Source of the DNA: Spirochaetales bacterium
Lineage (GTDB): Bacteria; Spirochaetota; Spirochaetia; DAHUYW01
Reading direction: 5' to 3'
Length of the DNA: 37,666 bases
NCBI GenBank assembly: GCA_027306915.1
Contig: DAHUYW010000040.1
Span: forward strand, 1 to 37,666
Shown here: one piece after another, positions 1 to 6,934 of the stretch
How positions within the stretch are numbered: the stretch's first letter is position 1
Layout of the letters: the number at the start of each line of letters is the position of its first letter
Program-made: the position numbers and the translations under genes
The notes under the pieces: model-generated
What the model saw: only the letters and a program-made list of their open reading frames with translations
Databases searched by the model: none
What the model was told of the DNA's origin: nothing

Positions 1-804
1 GGTGTTCGAAGTGTACGCTGTCCCGTTAGTTGGATTTGTTCCGCCAACCCCGCCCTGGTACAGCTGGCTCCCCGAGGCGAACCAGTAGGTAGACTTTGCG
101 GTGTCGTACGCCCCCGCGATGATGGGGCTCGTGAAGGCCGTGGCGCCGTTCAACGGCAGCTGGAAAGCACTTCCGGTCGTGCCTGAACCATTGTACCAAT
201 ACAGCGAGTAGGAGGTGTCCGTCGTCGTGGCGTCGGTGTTGAAGGTGGTCGAAGTGTCGACGAAGAGCTCTCCGTTCTCTACGATGAGATTCTGGGCATA
301 CATGTTGGCGAACGTCGGCACCTGGCTCCAGTTTATGGTGCCGTCGGCGTTGACGGTCCCCTCGTACACGAGGGCGCATCCCGAGATGGATGCCACCGTG
401 GGCGCGGAATCCGAGACGAAGATCGCATAGAGCGTCCCTGAGAGGTTCACGAGCTGGGTGCAGATCGCGCCGGACACGGGGGGGGTAAGGGCGGTCCAGC
501 TTAAGGTCGCGCCGATCCCCTGATTGTTCGGAGCCATATAGATCTTCCCCGTGGCCACGTAGTAATAGCCCGGCACGAGCACCATGCTTCCTATGGTGAG
601 CTTGGTCGAAAGCCCGCCGGTGGTCGCGATCTTCCGCTCGTTTTGCAGGCCATAGAAGATCCCGACCCCGTTTACGTTGCAGGAAACCGCAAGCACGGTC
701 GCCAGGAGCAGGCTCGCGGCAAGCGCTGCCTTTCCAATCGAAAACCGAGGCTTGCGGCCCTTGGGCTCTCCGGCGCCCGGAACCTTCGCTCCAAGATTCA
801 ACAT
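1..804 (-). CDS. Putative lipoprotein, C-terminus cut by window edge
   Basis: Seen: an open frame with no stop runs from an ATG at 804 off the left edge (about 268 residues visible). An AGAGGA Shine-Dalgarno lies 8 bases before the ATG. After a polar N-terminus of about 25 residues comes a hydrophobic stretch ending LLLATVLAVSC, a good lipobox with the lipidated Cys near residue 42. The rest is rich in Gly, Thr, Ser, Tyr and Asn with few charged residues, and repeats units such as YYYVATGKIY and YSLYWYNGSG, as in secreted beta-rich proteins. The gene follows the outer membrane protein gene by 12 bases, so the two are probably co-transcribed. Inference: an envelope lipoprotein, perhaps with repeated beta strands. 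I recognise no family and assign no function. The longer open frame at 26-1513 on this strand is a shadow. Confidence 0.8.
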   Translation of the reverse strand, partial: MLNLGAKVPGAGEPKGRKPRFSIGKAALAASLLLATVLAVSCNVNGVGIFYGLQNERKIATTGGLSTKLTIGSMVLVPGYYYVATGKIYMAPNNQGIGATLSWTALTPPVSGAICTQLVNLSGTLYAIFVSDSAPTVASISGCALVYEGTVNADGTINWSQVPTFANMYAQNLIVENGELFVDTSTTFNTDATTTDTSYSLYWYNGSGTTGSAFQLPLNGATAFTSPIIAGAYDTAKSTYWFASGSQLYQGGVGGTNPTNGTAYTSNT

Positions 805-816
805 GGTAGAGTCCTC

Positions 817-1428
817 TCAAAAGTGGAATACGCCCGAAGCCGAAATCTCGAGAAAGTTGCCGTAGCGGCTCTGGCTTGAGGGTGGGTTCGGGCCGAAGTA
901 GATCTCGGGCACCCACCAGTACACGGCGTTCACCCCGACAGCCCACTTGGAGGTGATGTCGTAGTAGACCCCGATGCCGGGCTTCACGATGGGCCCGATG
1001 TAAAGATAGTTGCTGAGCTTCATGAAGTTGATCCCCGTGCCCAGGTAGATGGGAAACTCGAAGGGAAAGAAGCGCAGCCAGTAGGTGACCTTGCCGGTGA
1101 GAGGAATCATGACGAGAGTCCTTCCGTTCGGGCTGAAGGAAAAGGTACCGCCAAGCTCCGCACCGAGCGAGAAGTTGTTGCTCAGGAAGGCGTTCCAGCC
1201 GATCGATGCAGTCGCGCCGAGGGTGAGATTCGTCCCGAAGGTGTTCCCGCTCTCGTCCATATAGAAGAGCGGCACCAGCATCCCGCCGTCGAGGTAGATC
1301 ATCTGATCTCCGAGACTGTAGACCTGCGCGGCGCGGCCGCCCGGCGCCCCGTTTGCCTGAGCCTGAGCAAGAACGCCGGACAGAAGAAAGAGCAGGGGCA
1401 GAAGTAGCACGCGTTTTTTCGCCGCCAT
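817..1428 (-). CDS. Outer membrane beta-barrel-like protein with signal peptide
   Basis: Seen: 203 residues from the ATG at 1428, which has GAGG 7 bases upstream. The same frame extends to 1482, but the 1428 start puts a clean signal peptide first (basic MAAKKR, then a Leu-rich core ending near AQAQA). The mature part alternates polar and aromatic residues in short strands separated by Gly/Asn/Ser turns, and ends in Phe-His-Phe. A terminal aromatic residue is typical of barrel proteins recognised by BamA. Size and pattern fit small 8-stranded barrels of the OmpW/OmpA type, including treponemal proteins such as TP0733, but I am not certain of the family. It is followed after 12 bases by a lipoprotein gene, suggesting an outer-envelope pair. 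Confidence 0.8.
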   Translation of the reverse strand: MAAKKRVLLLPLLFLLSGVLAQAQANGAPGGRAAQVYSLGDQMIYLDGGMLVPLFYMDESGNTFGTNLTLGATASIGWNAFLSNNFSLGAELGGTFSFSPNGRTLVMIPLTGKVTYWLRFFPFEFPIYLGTGINFMKLSNYLYIGPIVKPGIGVYYDITSKWAVGVNAVYWWVPEIYFGPNPPSSQSRYGNFLEISASGVFHF

Positions 1429-1503
1429 CAGAACCTCGCAAGAATAATCGTAAACATACAGCCTTTTGGCGCAGCCATCCACCGGTGGGACATTGTCGCG
1501 GCA

Positions 1504-1532
1504 ATCCTATCATCGGCTCACCGCTTGTGCAA
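1504..1532 (-). promoter_or_regulatory. Candidate sigma70 promoter for the outer membrane protein gene
   Basis: Read on the minus strand: TTGCAC (1532-1527), a 17-base spacer, then TAGGAT (1509-1504). It lies about 75 bases upstream of the ATG at 1428 and is divergent from folD. The gap 1429-1619 otherwise holds only the folD leader. Confidence 0.4.
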
Positions 1533-1619
1533 CCGGGTGAGCGAGCCGGCGGGCACGACCGGCCTTCTGTGTTGCACAGCGGAAGCCTTTTATGTTACAA
1601 GGGTGCGGGAGGCGAGCCG

Positions 1620-2531
1620 GTGGCTGCACGCATCATCGACGGAAAGGCTGTTGCCGACGAGATTCGGCGCGAGCTCGCGGTTCGCGCCGAGCACCTCAAG
1701 GAAAGAGGGGTCGTCCCCGGTCTCGCGGTGATCCTCGTCGGCGAGGATCCGGCAAGCATCTCCTACGTCACCGGAAAGGGGAGGGCGTGCGCCGAAATGG
1801 GGTTCCACTCGGCAAACCGCCATCTGTCCGCGGATATCACGGAAGAGGAGCTTCTTTCTCACGTTCGCGAAATGAACGGTGACCCGAGGATCCACGGCAT
1901 CCTCGTGCAGCTTCCGCTGCCCGCCCACATCGACGAAGAGAGGGTGCTCCTCGCCATCGCCCCCGAAAAGGACGTCGATGGGCTCCATCCTGTGAATGTC
2001 GGGAAGCTTGTTCTCGGCCAGCCTACCTTTGTTCCCTGCACCGCGCACGGAATCATCAAGCTCCTGGTAAAAAGCGGCGTTCGCCTCGATGGGGCGCACG
2101 TCGTGATAGTCGGCCGAAGCAACCTGGTCGGCCGTCCGCTTGCGAATCTCCTCACCCAGCGCACGGCCGAGGGAAATGCGACCGTGACCCTCTGCCACAC
2201 TCACACGCGCAATCTCGCGGAGCACACCGCGCGGGCCGACATCCTGGTTGCAGCCGCCGGAAGCCCGCGGATGGTGACGGCCGACATGGTCAAGGAAGGA
2301 GCGACGGTTATCGACGTAGGAGTCAACCGCGTTGACGACAGCAGCCGGAAGAAGGGGTTCCGGCTCGTCGGGGATGTCGACTTCGACGCGGTGAAGGAGA
2401 AGGCCTCGCTCATCACCCCCGTTCCGGGCGGCGTCGGGCCTCTCACCATCACCATGCTCCTCTACAACACCGTCGAATCGGCCGAGCGTTGGAGCGAGGT
2501 CGCCGCGCCGGCATCGAAGGGTGGCGCATGA
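1620..2531 (+). CDS. folD: Methylenetetrahydrofolate dehydrogenase/cyclohydrolase FolD
   Basis: Bifunctional NADP-dependent 5,10-methylene-THF dehydrogenase and 5,10-methenyl-THF cyclohydrolase. It supplies 10-formyl-THF, the formyl donor for purine synthesis. Start: GTG at 1620 with GGGAGG 8 bases upstream; the open frame reaches back to 1353, but that part has no FolD similarity. The product is 303 residues, close to the usual 280-300. Motifs seen: Tyr49-x3-Lys53 with the catalytic Lys (YVTGK), DVDGLHPVN near 118-126, PCTAHG (usually PCTPxG), the nucleotide-binding VIVGRSNLVGRP, and PVPGGVGPLT near the C-terminus. The stop overlaps the next start as ATGA. Co-transcription with the purH halves makes sense, because the AICAR transformylase two genes on uses 10-formyl-THF. 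Confidence 0.96.
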   Translation: MAARIIDGKAVADEIRRELAVRAEHLKERGVVPGLAVILVGEDPASISYVTGKGRACAEMGFHSANRHLSADITEEELLSHVREMNGDPRIHGILVQLPLPAHIDEERVLLAIAPEKDVDGLHPVNVGKLVLGQPTFVPCTAHGIIKLLVKSGVRLDGAHVVIVGRSNLVGRPLANLLTQRTAEGNATVTLCHTHTRNLAEHTARADILVAAAGSPRMVTADMVKEGATVIDVGVNRVDDSSRKKGFRLVGDVDFDAVKEKASLITPVPGGVGPLTITMLLYNTVESAERWSEVAAPASKGGA

Positions 2532-3214
2532 CAAACCGGGTCGTGGATGTCGACGATTATGTTCCGATTAGGAACGCGATAGTAAGCGTCGCCGACAAGC
2601 GGGGGCTGGCCGATCTAGTCCGCGCGCTCGTCGCCGCATGCAAGGGGGTCACCCTCTACTCGACCGGCGGAACCTTCTCCTATCTGGAGGACACCCTCGG
2701 TACCGCGCAGCGAGGACAGCTTTCGAGCGTCGCCGACTACACGGGCCAGCCGGAGATGCAGGGCGGCCTGGTGAAGACTCTCGACTTCAAGATCTACCTG
2801 GGGCTCCTCTCCGAGTCCTACAACGAAGCCCACGCCGCGGATCTCCGCCGCACCGGAGCGGTCACCTTCGATCTGGTCGTCTCGAATCTCTACCCCTTCG
2901 AGGAGACCGTCGCGCGCCCCGAAGCTTCGCTCGAGGACGCGCGGGCGAACATCGATATCGGCGGCGTTACGCTTCTGCGCGCGGCGGCGAAGAACTATCT
3001 CCGCGTCGCCGTCGTGAGCGATCCTGCCGACTACGCGGAGCTTTCAGGCGAGCTCGCCCGCAACGGAGGGCGGCTCTCCCTGGAGCGGCGCTTCCGACTC
3101 GCGCAGAAGGCCTTCGCGCACACGGCATCCTACGACAGCGCGATCGCTCGCTATCTCCAGGGTCGGACGCCCGCGGATGCGCGCGGCGCCTATACCCTTC
3201 ACGGTGACCGATGA
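2528..3214 (+). CDS. purH: IMP cyclohydrolase as a separate protein (N-terminal half of PurH)
   Basis: Closes FAICAR to IMP, the last step of de novo purine synthesis. The product is 228 residues, matching the MGS-like IMP cyclohydrolase domain that is normally the first ~200 residues of bifunctional PurH (about 520 residues). Motifs seen: RNAIVSVADKRGL, YSTGGT, VKTLDFKIYLG (usually VKTLHPKIHGG, so His-Pro is replaced by Asp-Phe), DLVVSNLYPFEETV and ANIDIGGVTLLRAAAKNY. The start overlaps the folD stop (ATGA), and the stop overlaps the next start (ATGA at 3211). The frame ends cleanly with no degenerate sequence around the join, so this looks like a real gene split rather than a fresh frameshift. 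Free-standing cyclohydrolases of this size are known in some other bacteria. Confidence 0.93.
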   Translation: MTNRVVDVDDYVPIRNAIVSVADKRGLADLVRALVAACKGVTLYSTGGTFSYLEDTLGTAQRGQLSSVADYTGQPEMQGGLVKTLDFKIYLGLLSESYNEAHAADLRRTGAVTFDLVVSNLYPFEETVARPEASLEDARANIDIGGVTLLRAAAKNYLRVAVVSDPADYAELSGELARNGGRLSLERRFRLAQKAFAHTASYDSAIARYLQGRTPADARGAYTLHGDR

Positions 3215-4470
3215 TGGCAGAACGAAAGCTCGCCGCCATGTATCGGGAGATCAATGAGGATCATTTCCCGGCCCGCATGGAGATCTCTTTCTACGATGAT
3301 CCGGGCAAGCGCCAGACCCTCGTCTATGAAAAAACCGAATGGAGCATCGAGGGAGAGCGGCGCGGGCTCCGCTATGGGGAGAATCCCGATCAAGAGGCGG
3401 CCCTCTATCGTCTCGTGGGGGGGAATCTTGCCTTGGGCGATGTGACCTGCATAGCCCCCGGGCGCTATCTCGCCTCGAATGTCGAGCTTCTTCAATCCGG
3501 AAAACACCCGGGTAAGATCAACATCACCGATGCGGACAGCGCCCTGAACATCCTCCGCTACCTGAGCGACACCCCCTGCGCGGTCATCGTGAAGCACAAC
3601 AACCCCTGTGGGGTGGCGAAGGGGTCGAGCATTGCCGAGGCCTACCGCAAGGCATGGCTTGCCGACCGGATAGCGGCCTTCGGCGGAGTCATCGCGCTGA
3701 ACCGCGAGGTCGACCGGGAGACGGCCGAGCTCATCGTCGAGAGCTACACGGAGGTCGTGGTGGCCCCGGAGTTTGCAGACGGCGTGCTGTCCCTCTTCGC
3801 AGCGAAGAAGAATCTTCGGGTGATGAGGATCGGCGACATGGGGCGCCTACAGGACTTCGTCGGGGCTCGCGTGATCGACGCGAAGTCGCTCATGGACGGC
3901 GGCATGGTCATGCAGTGGTCGTTCGCGGTTCAGGCGCGGGCTGCCTCCGATTTCATCCCGGCCTATGCGACCCACAAAGGCAAGGAATACAGGATCGCGC
4001 GCCTTCCCACCGAGAAGGAGAACGAGGATCTCCTCTTCGGCTGGCTCGTCGAAAGCGGCGTCACGAGCAATTCCATCCTCTACATCAAAGGGGGAGTTAC
4101 CGTAGGGATCGGCACCGGCGAGCAGGATCGCGTCGGGGTCGCCGAGATCGCCCGCGACAAGGCCTATCGCAAGATGATGGATAGGCTCGCTTGGGAACGC
4201 CACGCGACTCCCTGGCATCTTCTCAGCGACAAAGCCGCAAGGGCGGAGATCGAGCAAAAGGCCGCCGAGGAGCATGGCGGGCTTAAAGGAAGCGTGATGA
4301 TCTCCGATGCGTTCTTTCCCTTCCGCGACGGGCTCGACACCGGGATTCGCGAAGGGGTCACGGCGGTCGTGCAGCCGGGCGGCTCAGTGAGCGATTACGA
4401 GTGCATCGAAGCGTGTAACGAGTCGAACGTCGCAATGGTTTTCACCGGACAGCGAAGTTTTCGCCACTAG
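3211..4470 (+). CDS. purH: AICAR transformylase as a separate protein (C-terminal half of PurH)
   Basis: Transfers the formyl group of 10-formyl-THF to AICAR, giving FAICAR for the preceding cyclohydrolase. The product is 419 residues. Motifs seen: LRYGENPDQ at 53-61, the catalytic Lys128-His129 in VKHNNPCGVA, GIGTGEQDRV, and the C-terminal SDAFFPFRDG and QPGGSVSDYE followed by a terminal FRH as in ordinary PurH. Two things make it longer than the equivalent half of E. coli PurH: about 50 N-terminal residues before LRYGENP, and an extra segment around GGMVMQWSF and the following 40 residues. The start is ATG 3211, or the ATG directly after it at 3214. The overlap with the preceding stop suggests translational coupling, hence equal amounts of both halves. 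Confidence 0.94.
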   Translation: MMAERKLAAMYREINEDHFPARMEISFYDDPGKRQTLVYEKTEWSIEGERRGLRYGENPDQEAALYRLVGGNLALGDVTCIAPGRYLASNVELLQSGKHPGKINITDADSALNILRYLSDTPCAVIVKHNNPCGVAKGSSIAEAYRKAWLADRIAAFGGVIALNREVDRETAELIVESYTEVVVAPEFADGVLSLFAAKKNLRVMRIGDMGRLQDFVGARVIDAKSLMDGGMVMQWSFAVQARAASDFIPAYATHKGKEYRIARLPTEKENEDLLFGWLVESGVTSNSILYIKGGVTVGIGTGEQDRVGVAEIARDKAYRKMMDRLAWERHATPWHLLSDKAARAEIEQKAAEEHGGLKGSVMISDAFFPFRDGLDTGIREGVTAVVQPGGSVSDYECIEACNESNVAMVFTGQRSFRH

Positions 4471-4483
4471 GGGTGAAGTTGGA

Positions 4484-5695
4484 TTGAAGCTCCCGTTTGG
4501 CCTTCCCCAGAATCTCAAGGCACCGGTCCTCGTCGTGGCGGCCGCAGGCGGCCTCATGCTGCTGCTTGTCGCGATCATGCTGATATTCGCCGTTCAGATC
4601 ACCAGCCTCTCCGCACGGATCGAGAAACGAAACGAGCTCCTCCTCGAGCAGGTGCGCAACAACACCGATCAGCTCGATTTCTTGAAGCAGAACCTGCTGC
4701 TCCTCGCGCAGGATTCCAACTCGATCCGCGACTCCCTGAGGCTTCCCGAGCAGCCCTATCCAATCCTCGCCCCACAGTCTTCGACCGCGGATGCCGGCGA
4801 TGCGGCAAGCGGGGATACCCCCTTTCTCGCCGGGCTTGCAGTTCTGATGAGGTCGCGCGACCGGCTCATATCCGAGATCAAGTTCCGGTCGGTGCTCTCT
4901 TCGCCCCTTCTGGCCCAGGTCGTCGCAGGCGGTCGATTCAGCGAGGACCGCTCCGAATCTTCCGGTCTCACCCTCATGCGGGAGGGACGACCCTATTTCA
5001 CCATTTCAATCGACCCGACCTCACAGAGCATAAAAATCGTGGACTTCCTCGGACAGGAGATTCACCTCCTGCAGATGGATTCCCGCTTCGCTGACTTTAT
5101 CCGCCAGCGAACATCGATGCTCGACGCGCACTTCAAGCGGCTCCGCCAAGAGCTCGGCCGCCTGCGATCGGTGTACGCAGACGCTGCGCTCGCTCGGGTC
5201 CTCGCCGCGCACAACCTGACCCTGTCTCGCATAACCGAGGGGCCCGTCAACTACTCATTCTCGGTTCTTCGCGGCACCTCGGCGGTCCTGATCGTGCGCC
5301 TCAACGAGCGAACCCTTGCCGTCTACGAGGGCGACAAGCGCTTCCCAAATGCCTCGGAGTTTGTTCGGGACTTCGCCCAGGATCTCTCCACGCTCGATCT
5401 GCGCACCCCGCTGCAGAGGCGCGTCGATGCCTCCCGGGCCGAGGTCGTCGCGCTTGCAAGGGATCGCGCTTTCATGTCGCTCCTCGCCTCGCACCACCTG
5501 AAGCTCGTGACTACCCCGCGCGAGGACAACGACTACTACTACTACGACCTTGAGGATGCGCAGGGCAATCGCATCGGCTCCTTCGGCGTCGAAAAACGGG
5601 TGGGGGAGATCGATCTGCTCGACAGCCAGAACGTGCTCATAAGCACCCTCCAGACCGTGGCGCTCGATCAGAAGGATCTGCAAAAAAAAAACTGA
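4484..5695 (+). CDS. Membrane-anchored N-terminal part of an LCP protein (frame 1 of a probable -1 frameshift pair)
   Basis: Seen: 403 residues from a TTG at 4484, 10 bases after AGGGG. A single hydrophobic segment at about residues 18-38 (signal anchor) is followed by a likely coiled coil to about residue 75, then a mixed region to the stop. I recognise no domain in this part by itself. The last codons are CAA AAA AAA AAC TGA, inside a run of 10 A, and the LCP-domain frame continues immediately in the -1 frame. LCP proteins normally carry just such an N-terminal anchor, so I infer that this frame and 5692-6534 encode one protein of about 683 residues. If no shift occurs, the product is a membrane-anchored protein lacking the LCP domain. 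A real mutation or a homopolymer sequencing error would look the same. Confidence 0.75.
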   Translation: MKLPFGLPQNLKAPVLVVAAAGGLMLLLVAIMLIFAVQITSLSARIEKRNELLLEQVRNNTDQLDFLKQNLLLLAQDSNSIRDSLRLPEQPYPILAPQSSTADAGDAASGDTPFLAGLAVLMRSRDRLISEIKFRSVLSSPLLAQVVAGGRFSEDRSESSGLTLMREGRPYFTISIDPTSQSIKIVDFLGQEIHLLQMDSRFADFIRQRTSMLDAHFKRLRQELGRLRSVYADAALARVLAAHNLTLSRITEGPVNYSFSVLRGTSAVLIVRLNERTLAVYEGDKRFPNASEFVRDFAQDLSTLDLRTPLQRRVDASRAEVVALARDRAFMSLLASHHLKLVTTPREDNDYYYYDLEDAQGNRIGSFGVEKRVGEIDLLDSQNVLISTLQTVALDQKDLQKKN

Positions 5696-5710
5696 CGGCG
5701 GACACGCCCC
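5672..5710 (+). promoter_or_regulatory. Candidate programmed -1 frameshift signal
   Basis: Three elements lie in order. AAGGA at 5672-5676 resembles a Shine-Dalgarno. Nine bases later is the heptamer A AAA AAC at 5686-5692, in the correct phase for simultaneous slippage, within a 10-A run at 5682-5691. The zero-frame TGA (5693-5695) follows directly. Just after it, GGCG-GACA-CGCC can fold into a small hairpin. An SD-like stimulator, an A-rich slippery site and a downstream hairpin is the arrangement known from E. coli dnaX. The A run could also cause transcriptional slippage: one extra A in the mRNA joins the same frames. Confidence 0.6.
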
Positions 5711-6534
5711 CGATTAGCGTCCTCCCTCTCGCAAAGAACAGCCTCAATTTCCTCATCTGCGGCCAGCACCAGGGCGATACCGACACCATCATGGTGGCTC
5801 ACGCGGATGCAGGGTCGGGAAGGATCGTGCTCATCAGCCTTCCGCGCGATCTCTACTACAAGGGGCGCAAGATCAACTCGATCTACGAAACCTTCGGCGC
5901 AGGCGAGCTCATGCGCGAGATGTCCGCCATAACCGGCCTTCCCATCACCAAGTACATAATCATCGACATGTACGCCTTTGCCGACGTAGTGAACATCCTC
6001 GGCGGGATAGAGGTCTATCTGCCGACCGCCCTCGTCGACCCCACCTACCGCGTGCGCAACGACGGGATCTGGTCGACCCTCTACTACAGCAAGGGATGGC
6101 ACCATCTCGATGGGATCGAGACGCTGCGCGTTGCCCGCTCGCGCCACACCACATCCGACTTCGCGCGGGCGCTCCGACAGCAGGAGATCCTTGCCGCGAT
6201 CCGGCAGAAGATAGAGAGCCTGGACGTCGGCGACGTCGGAAAGATCTACAGTCTCATTCGAGTCCTCATGCACTATGTCAGCACCAACTTCACGCCTCTC
6301 GAGCTGCTAGACTACTACACGCAATACCAAGAAAGCCCGCTCGAAGAGCAGAACGTACTGGACATGACGAATGTCCTTTACCAAAGCTTTTCGAATGTCT
6401 ATTATCTGAGGGGCAGCAAAGAAAAACTCGCTGCCGACACGGACAAAGGGGAGTGGATACTGCTCCCAAAAAACGACGATTGGAATGTAATTCGCTGGTA
6501 CGTCCGCAAGATCATCGAAGGAGAGGGACAATGA
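5692..6534 (+). CDS. LytR-CpsA-Psr (LCP) domain, entered by -1 frameshift from the upstream frame
   Basis: The LCP fold is recognised from NFLICGQHQGDTDTIMVAHA, ISLPRDLYY, KINSIYETFG, the D-GI-VYLP region, and the later RVARSRHTTSDFARALRQQ segment with its conserved Arg residues. LCP proteins usually transfer glycopolymers from a lipid carrier to the cell wall outside the cytoplasmic membrane; in spirochaetes the substrate is unknown. The frame is open from 5554, but between there and the first ATG at 5791 it contains no ATG, GTG or TTG. Starting at 5791 would remove the conserved first strand and half of the DTDTIM motif, so that ATG is unlikely to be the real start. The coordinates begin at the first -1-frame codon (CTG). 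The stop overlaps the next ATG (ATGA). Confidence 0.8.
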   Translation: MTADTPPISVLPLAKNSLNFLICGQHQGDTDTIMVAHADAGSGRIVLISLPRDLYYKGRKINSIYETFGAGELMREMSAITGLPITKYIIIDMYAFADVVNILGGIEVYLPTALVDPTYRVRNDGIWSTLYYSKGWHHLDGIETLRVARSRHTTSDFARALRQQEILAAIRQKIESLDVGDVGKIYSLIRVLMHYVSTNFTPLELLDYYTQYQESPLEEQNVLDMTNVLYQSFSNVYYLRGSKEKLAADTDKGEWILLPKNDDWNVIRWYVRKIIEGEGQ

Positions 6535-6875
6535 GTGATCTAGTACCTAGAAAAACCATGGTAAAGCAGGGTGGGTACGCGATCGGAGGGTTGGGCGGAG
6601 GAATCGCCCTCTTGGCTCTTCACGCAATAGGAGGCGTTCCCGCCCTCATCGTCGGAGGGGTCGTTGCGCTCATTGGATTGGCAATCTCCAGCTCCAAGGA
6701 CGATCGCACAGCAGGATTGGTCACTGCGGCCGCCGGCGTGCTCACCGCAGCCGTTGCGATTCCCGTCATCGGCGGAATCGCCGGAGCCCTTCTCACCATC
6801 TCTGGGATCGGGCTCTTGGTCATGGGCGGCATCAACCTCTACAAGTTCGTAAAGAACTACCGCAAACGAAGCTAA
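6531..6875 (+). CDS. Small Gly/Ala/Ile-rich integral membrane protein
   Basis: Seen: 114 residues beginning MSDLVPRKTM. Three to four hydrophobic segments rich in Gly, Ala, Val and Ile fill most of the chain, broken by a short polar SSSKDDRT loop. The C-terminus is basic (NLYKFVKNYRKRS) and would face the cytoplasm. The start overlaps the LCP stop as ATGA, so the two are probably translationally coupled. The Shine-Dalgarno GGAGAGG lies within the LCP coding end. I recognise no family. Inference: a membrane partner or accessory of the LCP protein. Confidence 0.8.
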   Translation: MSDLVPRKTMVKQGGYAIGGLGGGIALLALHAIGGVPALIVGGVVALIGLAISSSKDDRTAGLVTAAAGVLTAAVAIPVIGGIAGALLTISGIGLLVMGGINLYKFVKNYRKRS

Positions 6876-6934
6876 AACAGCTCAACCGGCGCGTCGATGC
6901 GAGCGAAAATAGGAAGAGGGGGCACGAGCACGCC

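Noticed and set aside
26..1513. 495-residue open frame on the minus strand
   Set aside because: Arg/His-rich shadow with no signal or domain; it overlaps two genes in another frame that have signal peptides and Shine-Dalgarno sequences.
1567..1579. Inverted repeat CTGTG-TTG-CACAG before folD as an operator
   Set aside because: Only 5-base arms; it is not repeated elsewhere near promoters, so chance is likely.
5791..6534. LCP gene starting independently at the ATG at 5791
   Set aside because: It would lose the conserved first LCP strand and part of the DTDTIM motif. No Shine-Dalgarno or promoter is evident, and the frame is open upstream to the slippery A run.
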